From positions 10,002,001-10,066,000 of the forward strand of contig AP031357.1 in assembly GCA_037833965.1 (NCBI GenBank): a stretch of DNA of 64,000 nt, written 5' to 3'. Both the position numbers and the translations under genes were made by a program. Below are positions 45,627 through 58,200 of the stretch, one piece after another. The notes under the pieces were generated by a model. The model was not told where the DNA came from. It did no database searches and saw nothing but the letters and a program-made list of their open reading frames with translations. Source of the stretch: Marchantia polymorpha subsp. ruderalis (lineage: Eukaryota; Streptophyta; Marchantiopsida; Marchantiales; Marchantiaceae). The first letter of the stretch is position 1. The number at the start of each line of letters is the position of its first letter.

Positions 45627-48600
45627 TCATCTTTCCTTCTGAAACAACTGCCAGACATTCATACCCCCGATACCAAACACGGCGGCAGCACTGACGATGA
45701 TTACAATAGACACAAGTGTCCGATTGCTGGAACTCAACTCTTTGTTATACAATCTGCGCAGGTCAGTCCCAGTATCAGGTAGAGATTCTGTCAAAGACGA
45801 TCCAATCTCCTACAAGCAAGCATACTGGTTGTTAGCAGTTACTTCACAAGTACTCAATGACATGCAGAGCAGGAGCTACTTTGCTCTGTTTCTAGGTTGC
45901 AGATTGTCAAATCATTACTTGAAATAGAACAGAGCTGGGAGAAACAGAGAAACTGAGACGGAACAGACACCGCCCACGATAGATTCGACGTTGTCCAACA
46001 CATCGTATCTGTGTATCATAAACAATGCAGTATTAGATGGCAGGAATCCGAGATGAGCCAAACTGGACTGGTTCTTTGTGTTTCAGCTTGTTCAAGAATA
46101 TATAATTCCAGTTACCACAAAAAAAAAAGATTCTCGTCAGCGATTTTATGCGTCAGAAAACAGAATACGAGTAGTACAAAGAAACTTTGTACAGACTCAA
46201 CCATATGGCTGAGTAGCTAGCTACAGATGCCTGTGGCTCATATGCTGAAAAGGAAACTCAAGAAAGGGTAAGACTCACGCCACAATTGCCACAACATAAG
46301 CAAGACCAAGAACTATCGTCCGAGCAACAAGATCTCCAGCTCCTGTTCAGGTACACACAGTTTGAAGGATGTCAGTTTTAGTCCTCAAATACGAAGACTA
46401 GCAGAAGAAAAGTAAGCGCAGAACGACAATCTAAGGGTCCCTTACGGTAAAAAATCCAGAAAATACAAAATATTCTAGTTATTTCAAGTACCTGGGATGT
46501 GTGTAGCAGAGTCCCCACGGAGCAAGTCTACAATTAGCTCTGCAACAACATACACCAAAGCCTGGTCGCATCTCTCCATACGTTAAAAGCAAAGTAACGT
46601 CAACTAGATGAGATATTTCAATGTTCAAAGTATTCTTCTGCAAGTAGTTCATTACTCCTACCAGCAAAGCTGTAGGTTCGGACTTTATCTAGCCATCAAA
46701 TCGATAAGCAAATCACAATCTTGGAAACCAACAGCAAGCACATAGCCGCAGCCATCACGGTCAAGGATGTTGAGCCCGCGCGTCCAAACAACATTGCTTT
46801 CAGTATCATGATGTTTGTGGATGACGCTTACCGGACAGGTAGTGTAGGCACTCGTGGCCACGAGGACTATGATAAGCTGATTGATTGTAATAGTAAAGCT
46901 TCCAATTTTGAGAAGAATGAATCCTGTCACGCTCGAGGAATCATTCAAATTCCCCGTGATGAGCACCTGCGTGGCTTCTCCAAAGTACAAGTAGGCGAAC
47001 CCACCAATAGTTGAATATCTGCAAATAATCAAAGGGAAAATTACTTCGAGATCCCTCTTGAGATAGCATCTACACCCAAAACCAGCCGATACTAAGAAAA
47101 ATTATAAATGTAGTCGAGATTCTTACATGACATAAATGCTAAAGAATGCTATGCTTATACAGCGCTCAAAATTTTCTGGATTCTTCATGCTTCTCCGCAG
47201 CGATGGAACTCCCGCATGTCCTGTTCTCCCAGCATATGACAATGATTTGTTAAGAAATGAATTGCATACAAGTAGCAAACTTGGGATGAAAAAGTAACAC
47301 TTTTCTTGAAGAGACTGAAGCACAACTCCAAAAGAGGGGGTGCAGACGGCGAGATCATACTCTGAGAGAGAGAAGCACAGAAGGTTGTGAGAAGAATTCT
47401 TCCCGGTAAGGCTAAAAATGGCATACCAGACAACGAGACAATCATAATGCCGGCAGCCATTGGCAAATGGTCCCAGTCGATAACTTCATGTTCGCGAGCA
47501 GCCGGATCTGCCACATCTTTCTGTTGTGGATCCATTGCATATGCAATAATCACAACTGTTTTCAATAGACATTTCAAACTTTAGTTTTCTCGAAAGTTAA
47601 ATCACATTTCTATCTTTCAGGCGGCGTCACATTAAATTCAACCATAAAGAGACATTCTGGATAGTGAGTTGGACTTTACCAGATGTTAACAACAAAGAGG
47701 AGATGACACCAGAGATGCTGAGAGAAGTCAGACGGGAGAATGTCCGGATTAGCACCGCTGGAACCATGATCAATGTGCTTCCTAAAATGGCGACTTCCCT
47801 GTACAAGAACAGGTCAATGAGTTAGAACAGGCAGAAGTGATAGCATAAGAACTTAGCAACTTAGCGAAGGGAATAGACAAGGGCGTTGATATTCAACCAT
47901 GTTGGTTGATGTTCAACCATGTTCTGAACGTTGATGTCGTGATTAAGCGACTTACATCGGGATCATACAATAAACTCCCAGACATAGTGGATAGGACGGA
48001 AGCAGCATTGTGATGGATTGCCAGATTACGATCAAGCACAGACACAACGCTCCAAAAAATTCTGCTCCACCCATCAGCATTACCTGCGAGTTTGAAAGAT
48101 TCACAGAATATAAGCCGAGAAAGTTCAAAAGCATGTTCAAAACATTAAGCGAAACAAAGACATTCTCTATCTGCTAAAATATTCAAGGTTGAGCCTTTGC
48201 ATCTCATATCACACTGATGAAGAGACAGCACAGTCATATCGGAACTTTCACTATCCTTCTTTGAGGTTGCAAGTTTTGCAAGACGTTTCGCCATTCTGAG
48301 GTACAGTGCAATTCATTAGAAAATGCAGCAAGATGAACAGCTTGTTTGAAGGCATACCGCGAACTGACCAGGAACGCCGAAGACGGTATGACCCAAATTG
48401 GGATAAGAGGGGACCAAATTCGGCGGCACCCTATCGAATGATCGACAAATAAGCTTTGCTGAGTAACAGAGAAGTAAGGCAAGCACTGCTTGAAGAACCT
48501 GTCAAGATCCAACAACAAATGTCACTCATTAGATTAAAACCGGGACAGAATTTTCTTCATAATTTCCTTCCGATACATAAACTCCTGCCCTTATGAAATG

Positions 48601-49815
48601 ACACGTTACACTGTCCATTTTCGAACTCGGGAGACAGCTGCGATACGAATTTGCTCGACTGGAGATATCTTCTCCTTACTGGTGCGGCACTCTGATGTTT
48701 CCCGGAAGAATCATAAAGACAATCAACCGTGCAGTCCAGACCCACGACCTTGAGAATTCAGCAGAACTTCATTGACTTTGTCTCACAATACGTACAGGAC
48801 AGACTGACAGAACGACCAGTCTTGTACTTCGTGACTTTAAGATGGCATTATTCCTGGTTTTCAATTAGACATTTATGACCATTTTGACATTTATGACCCT
48901 AGACCATTATCCTTCGTTGGATTTTGCCTCCTTGGCTTGAATTGATATGTGCGAAGAACTTCTATTACGTGCTCAGGATAATATGTTTCTCTACAGATCT
49001 CGACTCTAATCGCGATAAATTGGAATCCTCCAAAATCTGCAATGATTTGCTTTCACATTAACAACCAGAATACTTCTCTTTTCTGCTTACAACCTGTATA
49101 TTATCCATGGCTTCATTCAGAAGGTCTTCATGGAGCGGATCACTTCTTAGACAGAGAGCATACGTTTCCTCAGTGCAGTTTACGTCCAGTACTCTCTTCC
49201 TTGAACAATTACTTGCATTTCCGTACTGATTTCCACTATACTGTGCTGTTCTTTCCTCGTATTGCCGGCACCTTTCTTGCCGTTGAAACATCCAGCGTAA
49301 TAGAACTATCGGAAAGAGCTTGAATAACACATTCTCCGCTCACTAATTATTCTGCAACATGTGGTAAAGAGTTTAAGCTGCAGGAATGGTGCGGAAAGCA
49401 AGAGCGAACTCACCATGCTTGCCCAGCCTCCTAGTCTGACGGCGTAACCCAGGCTCAAAATTCCCACCCCAACATATAAATTTATCTGCACATGAAATTG
49501 ATAGAATTCAGCAACAAAATTCTTCATGGTCAAGGTCTTCGACGAATCAAGTTCTACTCTAAACCAGCTCCAGTAGGCCCGATTTCGGTGAAATGATGAT
49601 GAAGAAGAAGCGCTGACCGTGTTAATAATAGTCTGCAGGTCCGTTTGCAAGCTACGCGATACTTCATGGTCAAAGCTTTCGAGAATCTCCACTTTCGAAA
49701 GTGGTCGATCCAAAGAAGTCACAGGCGGAAGCAAATGTGCCACCCCATTTTCCTGCGCGGAGGTGATTTCATCGTCATAGGAAGACAACAGCGGCTCTTG
49801 CAAGGATGGCGCCAT
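45627..49815 (-). CDS. AVT-type vacuolar amino-acid transporter (516 aa, 11 exons)
   Basis: Member of the Aa_trans/AAAP (SLC32/36-like) family that moves neutral amino acids across the vacuolar membrane. Exons (minus, high to low): 49,815-49,414; 48,498-48,358; 48,083-47,956; 47,798-47,680; 47,555-47,427; 47,220-47,127; 47,018-46,832; 46,561-46,492; 46,342-46,279; 46,008-45,919; 45,753-45,627. All joins are GT-AG and stay in frame (517 codons including stop). A soluble acidic/Ser-rich N-terminus of about 95 residues, with an EPLL dileucine-type signal at 7-10, precedes the first membrane segment with the family motif INLYVGVGILSLGYA and GGW (111-131). Next come PNLVPSYPNLGHTVFG, SGHAGVPSLRRSMKNPENFE and about ten further hydrophobic segments. 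The usual TPxA stretch before the late helices is replaced by CPALVYVVAELI, so this is a divergent paralogue. Start: first in-frame ATG. Confidence 0.9.
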
Positions 49816-50662
49816 TGCTGCAAACGACAGTGCTTGGCTTCGGTCCAACTCTCAACTAACGTCACCGACAATGCTCCTCGTCCTCCACAAAGCTTGGCAC
49901 TCGTACCTACTCGTCTCGCAGATCTCCCAGAGAAGGATCACAGTGGATCCCAAAAAATTCGAATTCAGCTGATGCACTTCAGAATCTGAATCCCTGGAAT
50001 CACAACTCCATTCGGGCCCCGAAATCAGTAATTTCCATCAGCCGGATTGCGATTCCAATTGACGCCTGAACACTCCCACGACCGCCTTATCCACTCCGAA
50101 CGCATCAACACCAGCTCTCATGTCTGCAGAATCGGCCATCCCCGACTCTCGATTTACGACCCGGTGCCAAACGAGCGCAGACCGAAGACCAATGCACGAT
50201 GCCGTCGGGAGCAGAAGCCAGGCGGGTGCGCGGCTAGGGGAGGCGAGGGGGTGGGAAGGTGAGAATGGAAATTGGAAATGGCAGATCAAGAGGAGTGATC
50301 AGCGCAAAATCCCGGACGCAAGTTCACATGGAACAGAACCGCATGCCAATTGGCCGTCGGGGACGATCACGAACGCCGGGCGCCGGGTTCCACGATTTGG
50401 AATTCGCACAGGCTCCCGCTGCATGCCCTTTTGCGTGCGGACTTTGCACTTTTGCTGGATGCTCGAGTGCTCGATTGATTGCTCGATCGCATGCACCTTC
50501 AATGCACTGCCCTGCACTTTCCCAACTCCTGCTCGCGGATGAGTGACCCGACCCGACCATCGCGGCGGGTCTCGCTTCGCCTTCGGCCGCCGTGGCTCCC
50601 ACTCTCCCTCGTCATCGGGGGCTCGCGCGCCAGGGTCGGACCCGATTCCACAGCCTCCCTTG
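49816..50662 (-). promoter_or_regulatory. upstream region of the transporter gene
   Basis: GC-rich DNA directly 5' of the transporter ATG. It should hold the 5' untranslated region and promoter. Overlapping open frames (50,047-50,706) have low-complexity peptides and are probably composition effects. The region ends at the insertion site of a small hAT-like element. Confidence 0.45.
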
Positions 50663-50963
50663 TAGGCATGGGCACGTGGCCGGTTAACTTTCGTCTAGCC
50701 GGCTAGGGCCTAAAATTTAGCCGGCTAACAAACGGCTATTGGCCGAAAATGCAATCAACCGAAATATTTGTTCTATGGGATAATTTCGGCCGAATAGGAC
50801 GAAATAATCGGCCGAAAAATTAAACTCGTTCCCAGTTTTCGGTTAGGGATAGCGGTGGCAATATTTATCTGTGACCCGATTTACCCGATCGGCTGCATAA
50901 TCGGCTAGCCGGCTAACAAAAAATATTAGCCGGCTAGCCGTAGCCGAGCCGTGCCCATGCCTA
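50663..50963. mobile_element. 301-bp hAT-like MITE with 8-bp target duplication
   Basis: The ends are taggcatgggcacg and its exact reverse complement cgtgcccatgccta (14-bp inverted repeats, starting TA). The element is flanked by ctcccttg (50,655-50,662) and ctccctgg (50,964-50,971), an 8-base duplication with one mismatch, which is the hAT signature. Both subterminal regions are packed with tagccggcta units (about 50,696, 50,718, 50,905 and 50,930), likely transposase-binding sites. The core is AT-rich with no ORF. It lies about 850 bases upstream of the transporter start codon. Confidence 0.85.
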
Positions 50964-50971
50964 CTCCCTGG

Positions 50972-52738
50972 TCTTTGTTTTCGTCCTCCTGCTCCTCATT
51001 ATTATCGCCAGATTGATAATCTGGACAAACGAACCCCATCAAGTCCTACGAATATGAAACCAAATGGCATCTCTTGATCAATCTCAATATCTGATCTTTT
51101 GTTTTATTAGTATGATGGTTATATTATTGCACGAGTGGTGACTATGACTCATATCCAAGAGTCTCTATCTTCTTGGGCGACAAATGGAGGCACGACAACC
51201 AATCCAAGATTGCAAGGCATGCATAGAGCTCACTTGTTTGAGAGTCCCCATTAAAAGATTATGTAGAGCTATGATCGTATTTGTGTGAGATTGCGTAAGA
51301 GGTAACTGTGCTACGGAGCATGAGGATGAGCATGAGGTTCTTTGAGGTCTTTGTATATTTTATTCGGGACAATGTTTTCTTTATTTTGTCCATGAATCAC
51401 GATGCTTTCTTGGATGTTATGTTATTTGTAGACTATTTAATCTAGACAGTTTGCATATGTCATCTGCATTATGTTCAGTTTACATTTCTTATATGATTGA
51501 GTACAGTTCATTTATCTATGTTAATTTCCGTGATTTCTTTTCAAAGTTTTTGTTATGCACTTTGACTCCCTTAAATCTTGTAAATAAATCATTGAAACAA
51601 GATTCTTCAAAAAGTCATGATCCAATTAATTTTTTTCAACCTTGTATTCTTTAAATTCTTTCTATAAATAATATTTTTGAAATAACCTATAGATTAAAAA
51701 ACATTTCCATACACTTTAATATGATAATATATTATCTTGCACACTCTCTTCCGAACATATTTGATTTATGTTCCTATTTTCATGTAAAATTACATTGATT
51801 AGATTTTTTGTGCAAAAAAATCTACAGCACAATAAGACTTTTTTTTGCACAAAAATTTGAATCGTTTAACTTTCATGATGCGATGCAAAAAACAGAAAGT
51901 AAAAATGATATTTTGAAATATTTTGAATGATTTTTTGGTTATATTCTAAAAGAAATAAACTCATGTCATCTTGCTAATCACAATTAATTGCATTAAATTT
52001 TGCTAATCATTATTTTTGCATATGGAGTATAACATTAATTACATTTTTTATTTGGAAAAACATAACGAGTTCAATAGAAAGTACATGGATCATCAATTTT
52101 ACTTCTAAATTTGATTGTTCCATAAAGCAAGTCATTCAATAAGTCTACCAAGTCAAAAAAATTGAACCTTTCAAAAAGTAAAATTTACTTAAATTATAAA
52201 TATTTTTGTAAATCAATGAAACCTGATTGACATGTATTGATAGATACTCTATATCTTCACATATAATCATATGCTAAACTTGTATATGTAATCATTTATC
52301 TTAGATGAATATAAAACCATAAAAAATAATTCTATACGTGTGTAAAAAGTTTTTTACAAGAAAATCTCAAATAAAGATATTTCATATATCATCGAATTAA
52401 ATTAAAATATTCCAACTCTTTTATATATAATTAATATTACAGTATTATTTTTCAATAAGACGATAAGAAAAAATAAAATTTTAGAGACATTTATTGACTG
52501 AAAATGCATAAATAACTATCAATTTTTTCAAAGTAAATGATTTATCAGTTGGAAGAGATAGATAACAATTATAATTTATTTATCATTAAATTTCTGATTA
52601 TAAATCATGCTTATATCATCCATCACATATGAAATAGAAGCAAAAATTTTAATGCAAAATATTTATAAATCCGAAGCCTAGACATGCGAACATACTTATT
52701 TATTGATTTTATTAAATCGGCGACTCGAACTATTTACT
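50972..52738. other. AT-rich desert
   Basis: Very AT-rich and CpG-poor with long A/T runs. The only frame of note (51,451-51,654) is short and of biased composition. No gene or clear element ends. Confidence 0.6.
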
Positions 52739-53215
52739 TTTGGTTTTTAAGACATTAGGGATGAGGAGGAGGAGTCACCGAGGTGTCAGGGAATGTCGTT
52801 CGACGTGTCCCGGACATTTGGAACCGGCTGGAAACGCGAGAGACGCCAGATGGGCCACGATGTTTCTGACAATACTGAGGACTGCCGTTGATCCTGCCTG
52901 CCGGCATCGCGTACGTGTCGAAGCTGAGCCAACCCGCGCTGCCGGGCATCCGACCGTCACTCGCCGAGCATCGCTCGTACGTCGACCGTGCCGGCGGGGT
53001 GACTCCCGGTCATCGGCACGGTACGATACTCTTGATGAGATTCAGCCGTCGGTCCCTCACTCTTCGACGTCGTCCGACTGCGACAGAGCTCCGACGAATA
53101 TTCCGTTCCGTTCTCCAGTTTAACGGTATCTCGGAAGTACCGTGGGTCCCATCGAGTAACCAGACAAAGCGGGCCAAGTGGATATCACATCAAGCCCTGA
53201 TACTATCATCATGAA
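52739..53215. other. GC-rich island of unknown nature
   Basis: About 480 bases of CpG-rich DNA with abrupt AT-rich borders. Open frames on both strands (52,740-53,123; 52,888-53,214) contain Arg/Ser/Pro-rich peptides with no family motif. Terminal inverted repeats are not visible. It may be a transposon fragment or an isolated promoter island. Confidence 0.4.
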
Positions 53216-55336
53216 ATATATGTCGTTTAAGTATTGAACTAAATATAGCTATGAAGATATCAACGGGTCCCATGTATAAAGAGAGTCTCACGAAACCAAA
53301 AGTAAATGATTATTGAGAAAAAATATAGAAGGGACGAAAGTTGAAGAAATCAGTTAGACAAAGAAAGGGAGGTGGATGAGAAAAGAGGGAGCCAGTGAGA
53401 GTCACATTTGAGATTTTGTATGAATAAAAAAAACCCGAATTTTCCGGACCACCGAGCTGCAAAGAAAAGATCTGCCCTGGAGTACATGATGAACGATGTG
53501 TGCGTCACCGTGATAATCTGCGCAGAATGGGCTTGTGCCTTGGTCGGTCACGGGAAGGAGAGTCTCATCCTCTCTGTTGTGCCTCACACGCGATCGATCG
53601 AAGATGTACTCTCCTCGACAAAAAAGAATGGATGACTGTGGGACACCCACCTTGGCAGTATCTTCTGCTTTGCGTCCAGTATCGATGTCAAGTACTGTAC
53701 TACCAGCGACAGCCAGCGGGAGTGAATGGGAGTGAGCGCATTGGAATTTGATTCTCACTCTTGTACTGTTATCCTCTGCCAAAATTCATTAATTCAATCT
53801 CTTAGTTAATACCATGTAGAGTGTTCATTGAGAACTATCTAACGTGAGAACACTGTGCAGAGATCTATGAGTGAAATTATTACTTCTGGGGTTTGGGAGG
53901 TTTTTTTCAATATGACATATTCTTGGGACCTTTTTCACTATTGATTTTGATTTTTATTAACGGGTCATACCGGTGCCTTATTGGAAAAAATTTGAAAATT
54001 AGACTATACGTTAAAAATTATTTCAGAATCTAGAGGTTTGAGTATTGACATAAACTCATGTGAGGTAGGGTGTTAGAGAATAGTATTGTTGCATAAGGTA
54101 GTAGAAACATGATGGTGATAATTGTATTGTTTTTTCATTTTCTCTCCTCAAATTATAGCTTCTCTTCCACTCAAGGTGACTTTATGAGAGATGTGTGTTG
54201 TCCATTATGCCAGTACGCCTATCTTCTAACTGTCGCGTATCGGAAAAGATTCATTTGATAATTGTTATAATAGACCACTTGGTCCACGCGCGTGATAACA
54301 CTTATCACTGGCGTATACTAAGTTACATCACATTGATGTAGTCTGTTCTACAAAACTACATCATTTTTGAGTTCAATGATCGTATCATGCAAGTGAGAGC
54401 AAAGAAGTTATACATTTTTTACTTTAATATTTTATGGACGATCGTATGCAACAATTAGTATAAGATATTGATTTCTTTTGGGTGTCAGAAGTATTGTTTA
54501 TATTATACTGTGGATATCACAAGTTATACCGTGACATCTCTAGTCGGATAGATGTTCATATACAATCTTCATAGCCGGTTGCGTAATTAACCTGTTGGCA
54601 TTGCGGTTAGTAGGACAGGGTGGGAGGGTATATAACACTTCGGAGTCTCTTTCTTAAGTTGAAAATAGGTCCATGAAGCCGAGAGTGGATTCAGGCGAAA
54701 TAATATTTCTATTTCATGCAATGATCATTGGGCTTACAGATTTTGTGAAAGAAAAAAATTTTCAAAAACGAAATATGGATTGTATTGCAAACATCCGGAT
54801 TGACAACAAATATTCCGAAATTGTTGCTACTCATAGCGAAACGCTAACTCCCTCGATTTAGTCGCTTATGAACCGGCCTGTCATGTTCTGGGGCGAGTAA
54901 CAAATTCGCATGATCACATCGGGATCCACTATCCAGCTGAACTAAGTCACGATTCCCGTTCCCATGCTCGATGAACTCTGAGAGTGCTTAGAGGAGTGAA
55001 GAATGTGTGTTTCGTAACAGCAGGAACACCAAATTCAACAATGTAGTCGACGCCTGGCTCATTCTCTCCTCGGACTCTGACAAAATCCATTTGAGCAGCG
55101 ATTATGGCTGTTTTTTTCGCGCTGCTATGGTACTGGATCCTGATTGGAGATGGACGCGGGCGTTTTGCGTTTGCGGGGAATTCAAACTGGACGCAATGAA
55201 ATATCGTCTGATCAATCTCCACGCAGTTCTGAGTTGTCAAATTAGCCCATTGATTGGGTCTCCTCGATATGATGGGTTTATATATCTATGAGTTCCAATC
55301 TTCACCCTTTCATTTCTGTCCACATTGAACAGCTCG
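53216..55336. other. mixed to AT-rich DNA, no gene recognised
   Basis: Frames at 53,402-53,782 (minus) and 54,947-55,240 (minus) have no usable ATG at their start. The latter has exon-like content (MDFVRVRGENEPGVDYIVEF), but splice sites cannot be fixed. Nothing else is supported. Confidence 0.4.
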
Positions 55337-55555
55337 ATGAGCAATAAGGTGTGCACGAAGCTGAATATGAGAACTCGCCTCTGTTCAACCTCAGAGTCTA
55401 ACTGCAGCTCAGTGTCAAGCGAAACAAGCGAGTGGCGAAAAGATGAACTGGTGAGAGAATCAGGAGCTCTGTCGAACCAGTCCAGCTCAAGTGAGGTCCA
55501 GGATGTTCGAGACTGGATAGACTCTTGTTACGAAAGCTTCGTCCCTATTCAGTGA
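55337..55555 (+). other. possible terminal exon of an unassigned gene
   Basis: A frame preceded by a good acceptor (tgtccacattgaacag at about 55,331) reads from MSNKVCTKLNMRTRLCSTSE through a Ser-rich stretch to VRDWIDSCYESFVPIQ and a stop. The hydrophilic, Ser/Glu-rich character fits a real C-terminus. No upstream exon could be joined and I recognise no family. Confidence 0.25.
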
Positions 55556-56890
55556 ACCTCGTGACCGCATGAGTAAATTTCAAGGTTCGAAGCAAGAGGC
55601 ATTGGGTGCCTTGTTTATTATGATTCTGATGATTAAATTATTGCATCTAGCACGGAGGAACTCTTGAAACCATGAACATGTTACAGGATTGGGGATGCTG
55701 TCACTGCTGTAGTCCACCAACCTTTCCATTTGTGGCCCTGGAAAGCCTGATACGATAACGATTTGATTCAAGTGGAGCTCCAACCAGGCACAGACCCACC
55801 GGACCTTATGATATGGCGCATGGCAGTCGACCGAATGGTCGGCTGTCTGCCGCAAGTAAATCACAAATCTCAGAGCATAAGGACGAAGTCCAAACATCAG
55901 ATGTCGGGGAAAACTACTTGTCCATAGGCAGCGGCTGCCATTCAAAAGAAAAGCTTTTAGCTTCACGAGGTTGACAAAAAATAGCCATGGAGTGCTCGGA
56001 TGTTGGACCCCCTTGCCTCAAGGACTGTAGTACTGTAGAAGTTGTGAAGCTGATCAGACGCAATTTCTGAAAGACAAGATGCGAGAGATGGCCGATTGTT
56101 CGGATAAGGTGTCAGGGAATGATGCGGATGCACAAGTTCAAGCCTTGTAGAGGGCCCACGTTCAGAGCAAGTTGAAATTCCATCGAACGTGGATTCTGAA
56201 TAAAGAGGAGAGTTCAACGTGATCTGCCCCTGAAAAATTGCTGTAGATGGGTACAGACCTCTGGCTGGCCCACATCTCCTTCGGCGGCGTCTGCAGCATC
56301 TGCATCTCAGATGGACATGCAAAAAAATTATCGAATCGCCTTTACAGATGCAGAATGTGGTGGCGCCTACAGTCTGCACCTTTTCCGACTACGATTTGCA
56401 AGTTGAGACAGCTTTTATGTCTTTCCATCAATTCTTCAGCAAGCTTGGATTCTCCAGAAAATCTGTATTGCATCCATTTGCCAAGAATCAGCATTCAATT
56501 CTTCAGAGTCCACCCTACAGACCTGTGCACTGCATTCTGTGACTCCTCGTTTTATGACCGGTACAGATCCTGGCGGACCGGAGAGCTGAAGGCCGGGAGA
56601 AGCGAAAGATTGAGCGAAGCGACCTTTTTGGAATCTGCTCCATGTCTGCTGTGAATCGCTGTTATGGAGGCGGCGGGTTTCTGGAGTCGCGTGAGTAGAT
56701 GGGCAACTTTTATAGAAGCAAAACAAGGTTTTACGAAAATTCGTCGAGTGGGGAAATCGGATGAAGATTGGCGCACATCGTTGCTGTAAAGAACTCGAAC
56801 TCCAGATTGTTCCATGTCACAGATCAGGAGTAACCTCTTGCTTGTGTACAGAGTGGACATGGAAATCACAGCCTATACACATCAGGGAGG
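55556..56890. other. balanced-composition region, no gene recognised
   Basis: Overlapping frames on both strands (55,580-55,966 minus; 56,247-56,654 plus; 56,552-56,869 minus). None shows a motif or a strand that is clearly the coding one. Confidence 0.4.
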
Positions 56891-57359
56891 AAGGGACGAT
56901 ATAAGACCAATGTGTCCAAAATTTAACTCCAATTGAACTTGATTTAATTTGGTCACCGAGGATGATCTGATTCAATTAGTTTCGTTGACCATGACTGACA
57001 AATCATTCCGGCCGTAAGCAGGGATTACACTGCTTCCAGCTTAACATTTGCAAACATAAATTGTATCCTGGTAAGTCTACAAACTTAGCTCTTTACAATG
57101 ATATAGTAAACATATTTGCAAAGTGTTATTCAATTCTAACATACTTCAGGTACTTTTTTTTCATGCTCAAATTCTTTGTTTTCATTGAAGTATAGACTCA
57201 CATACTTTGTCAACAGATTGGATTGAATAGAAAAAGCATGTTGTTTCCCACACTATATAAGTGTTATAGATTACACTTTTCACCATACTTAGATAGAAGA
57301 ATTTTCAATCCAAGAGTTTCACATCGAAGTTTGTTCTCTAAAAATTATAATCTCTCAAT

Positions 57360-57500
57360 GGTGTCGCTTCATATGATAACATACTATCTTTGTTTACCTT
57401 GAATTCCAAAACCATTAGTTTGTAATCAATAAATCATTATTGGTATTAGTGACATGATACTATCAATTAGTGATAGTTTCAAGTGTTATTTTGGACTTAC
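57360..57500 (+). repeat. diverged relative of the MITE at 26.4-27.1 kb
   Basis: aattccaaaaccattagttt here corresponds to aattccagaaccatttgttt at about 26,466, and gtgacatgatactatcaatt followed by tttcaagtgttatt corresponds to gtgacatgatatttttcaat followed by tttcaagtgtaatg at about 26,549. The order and spacing are similar. The ends of this copy are not clear. Confidence 0.5.
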
Positions 57501-57670
57501 ATTATATAATAACCACAATAAAGAGTTGTGAGAAAGTGAAATGTGTCATGTATTTATTTATATGTCTATGTTAACATTTCACTTTTTGAGGGTTGCATTA
57601 AATTAACTTCCAAAAATTTGAAAAGATTGAATTGTTGAAAGAATCATCAATACGATGATTTCAGCGATCC

Positions 57671-58200
57671 AACTTTTTCAAATTTTTCCTGGTGGATCAA
57701 CGGACTATAAGTTTTTTGGAGGTTGGAAAGTAGATTAATTTGAAATTCTGTCAATAAAAATGTTTCAAGTAAAAGAAAGTTGATCAAATTAGTGATTATC
57801 CTATTCAATTGTTCCAAAATCAAAAAAGAAAGTTGAGAAATTCACAACTTCATCTATATTGTTGGTTATCTACAAAAGATTGTGTTGTTTTGGTACAAAG
57901 TCCAGAATGTTAACATCATCAATTTAGTCGTTAACAACTTTTTCAAATTTTTGCTAGTGGATCAACGGACTATAAGTTTTTTGGAGGTTGGAAAGTAGAT
58001 TAATTTGAAATTTTGTCAATACAAATGTTTCAAGTGAAAGAAAGTTGATCAAATTAGTGATTATCCGATTCAATTGTTCCAAAATCAAAAAAGAAAGTTG
58101 AGAAATTCACAACTTCATCTATATTGTTGGTTATCTACAAAAGATTGTGTTGTTTTGGTACAAAGTCCAGAATGTTAACATCATCAATTTGGTCATTAAC
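57671..58200 (+). repeat. 265-bp tandem duplication (two copies)
   Basis: Units 57,671-57,935 and 57,936-58,200 are the same length and differ at about ten positions. Both contain ggatcaacggactataagtt and ttgttggttatctacaaaag. No ORF spans them. Confidence 0.95.

Noticed and set aside
47185..47420. Continuation of transporter exon 5 through LPGRILLTTFCASLSQ
   Set aside because: Splicing at gtatgcc after SLSG to the acceptor at 47,221 yields the conserved GHAGVPSLRRSMKNPE, so the read-through is intronic.
53402..53782. 126-codon minus-strand frame
   Set aside because: There is no ATG except near its end, and no splice acceptor could be assigned to its start.
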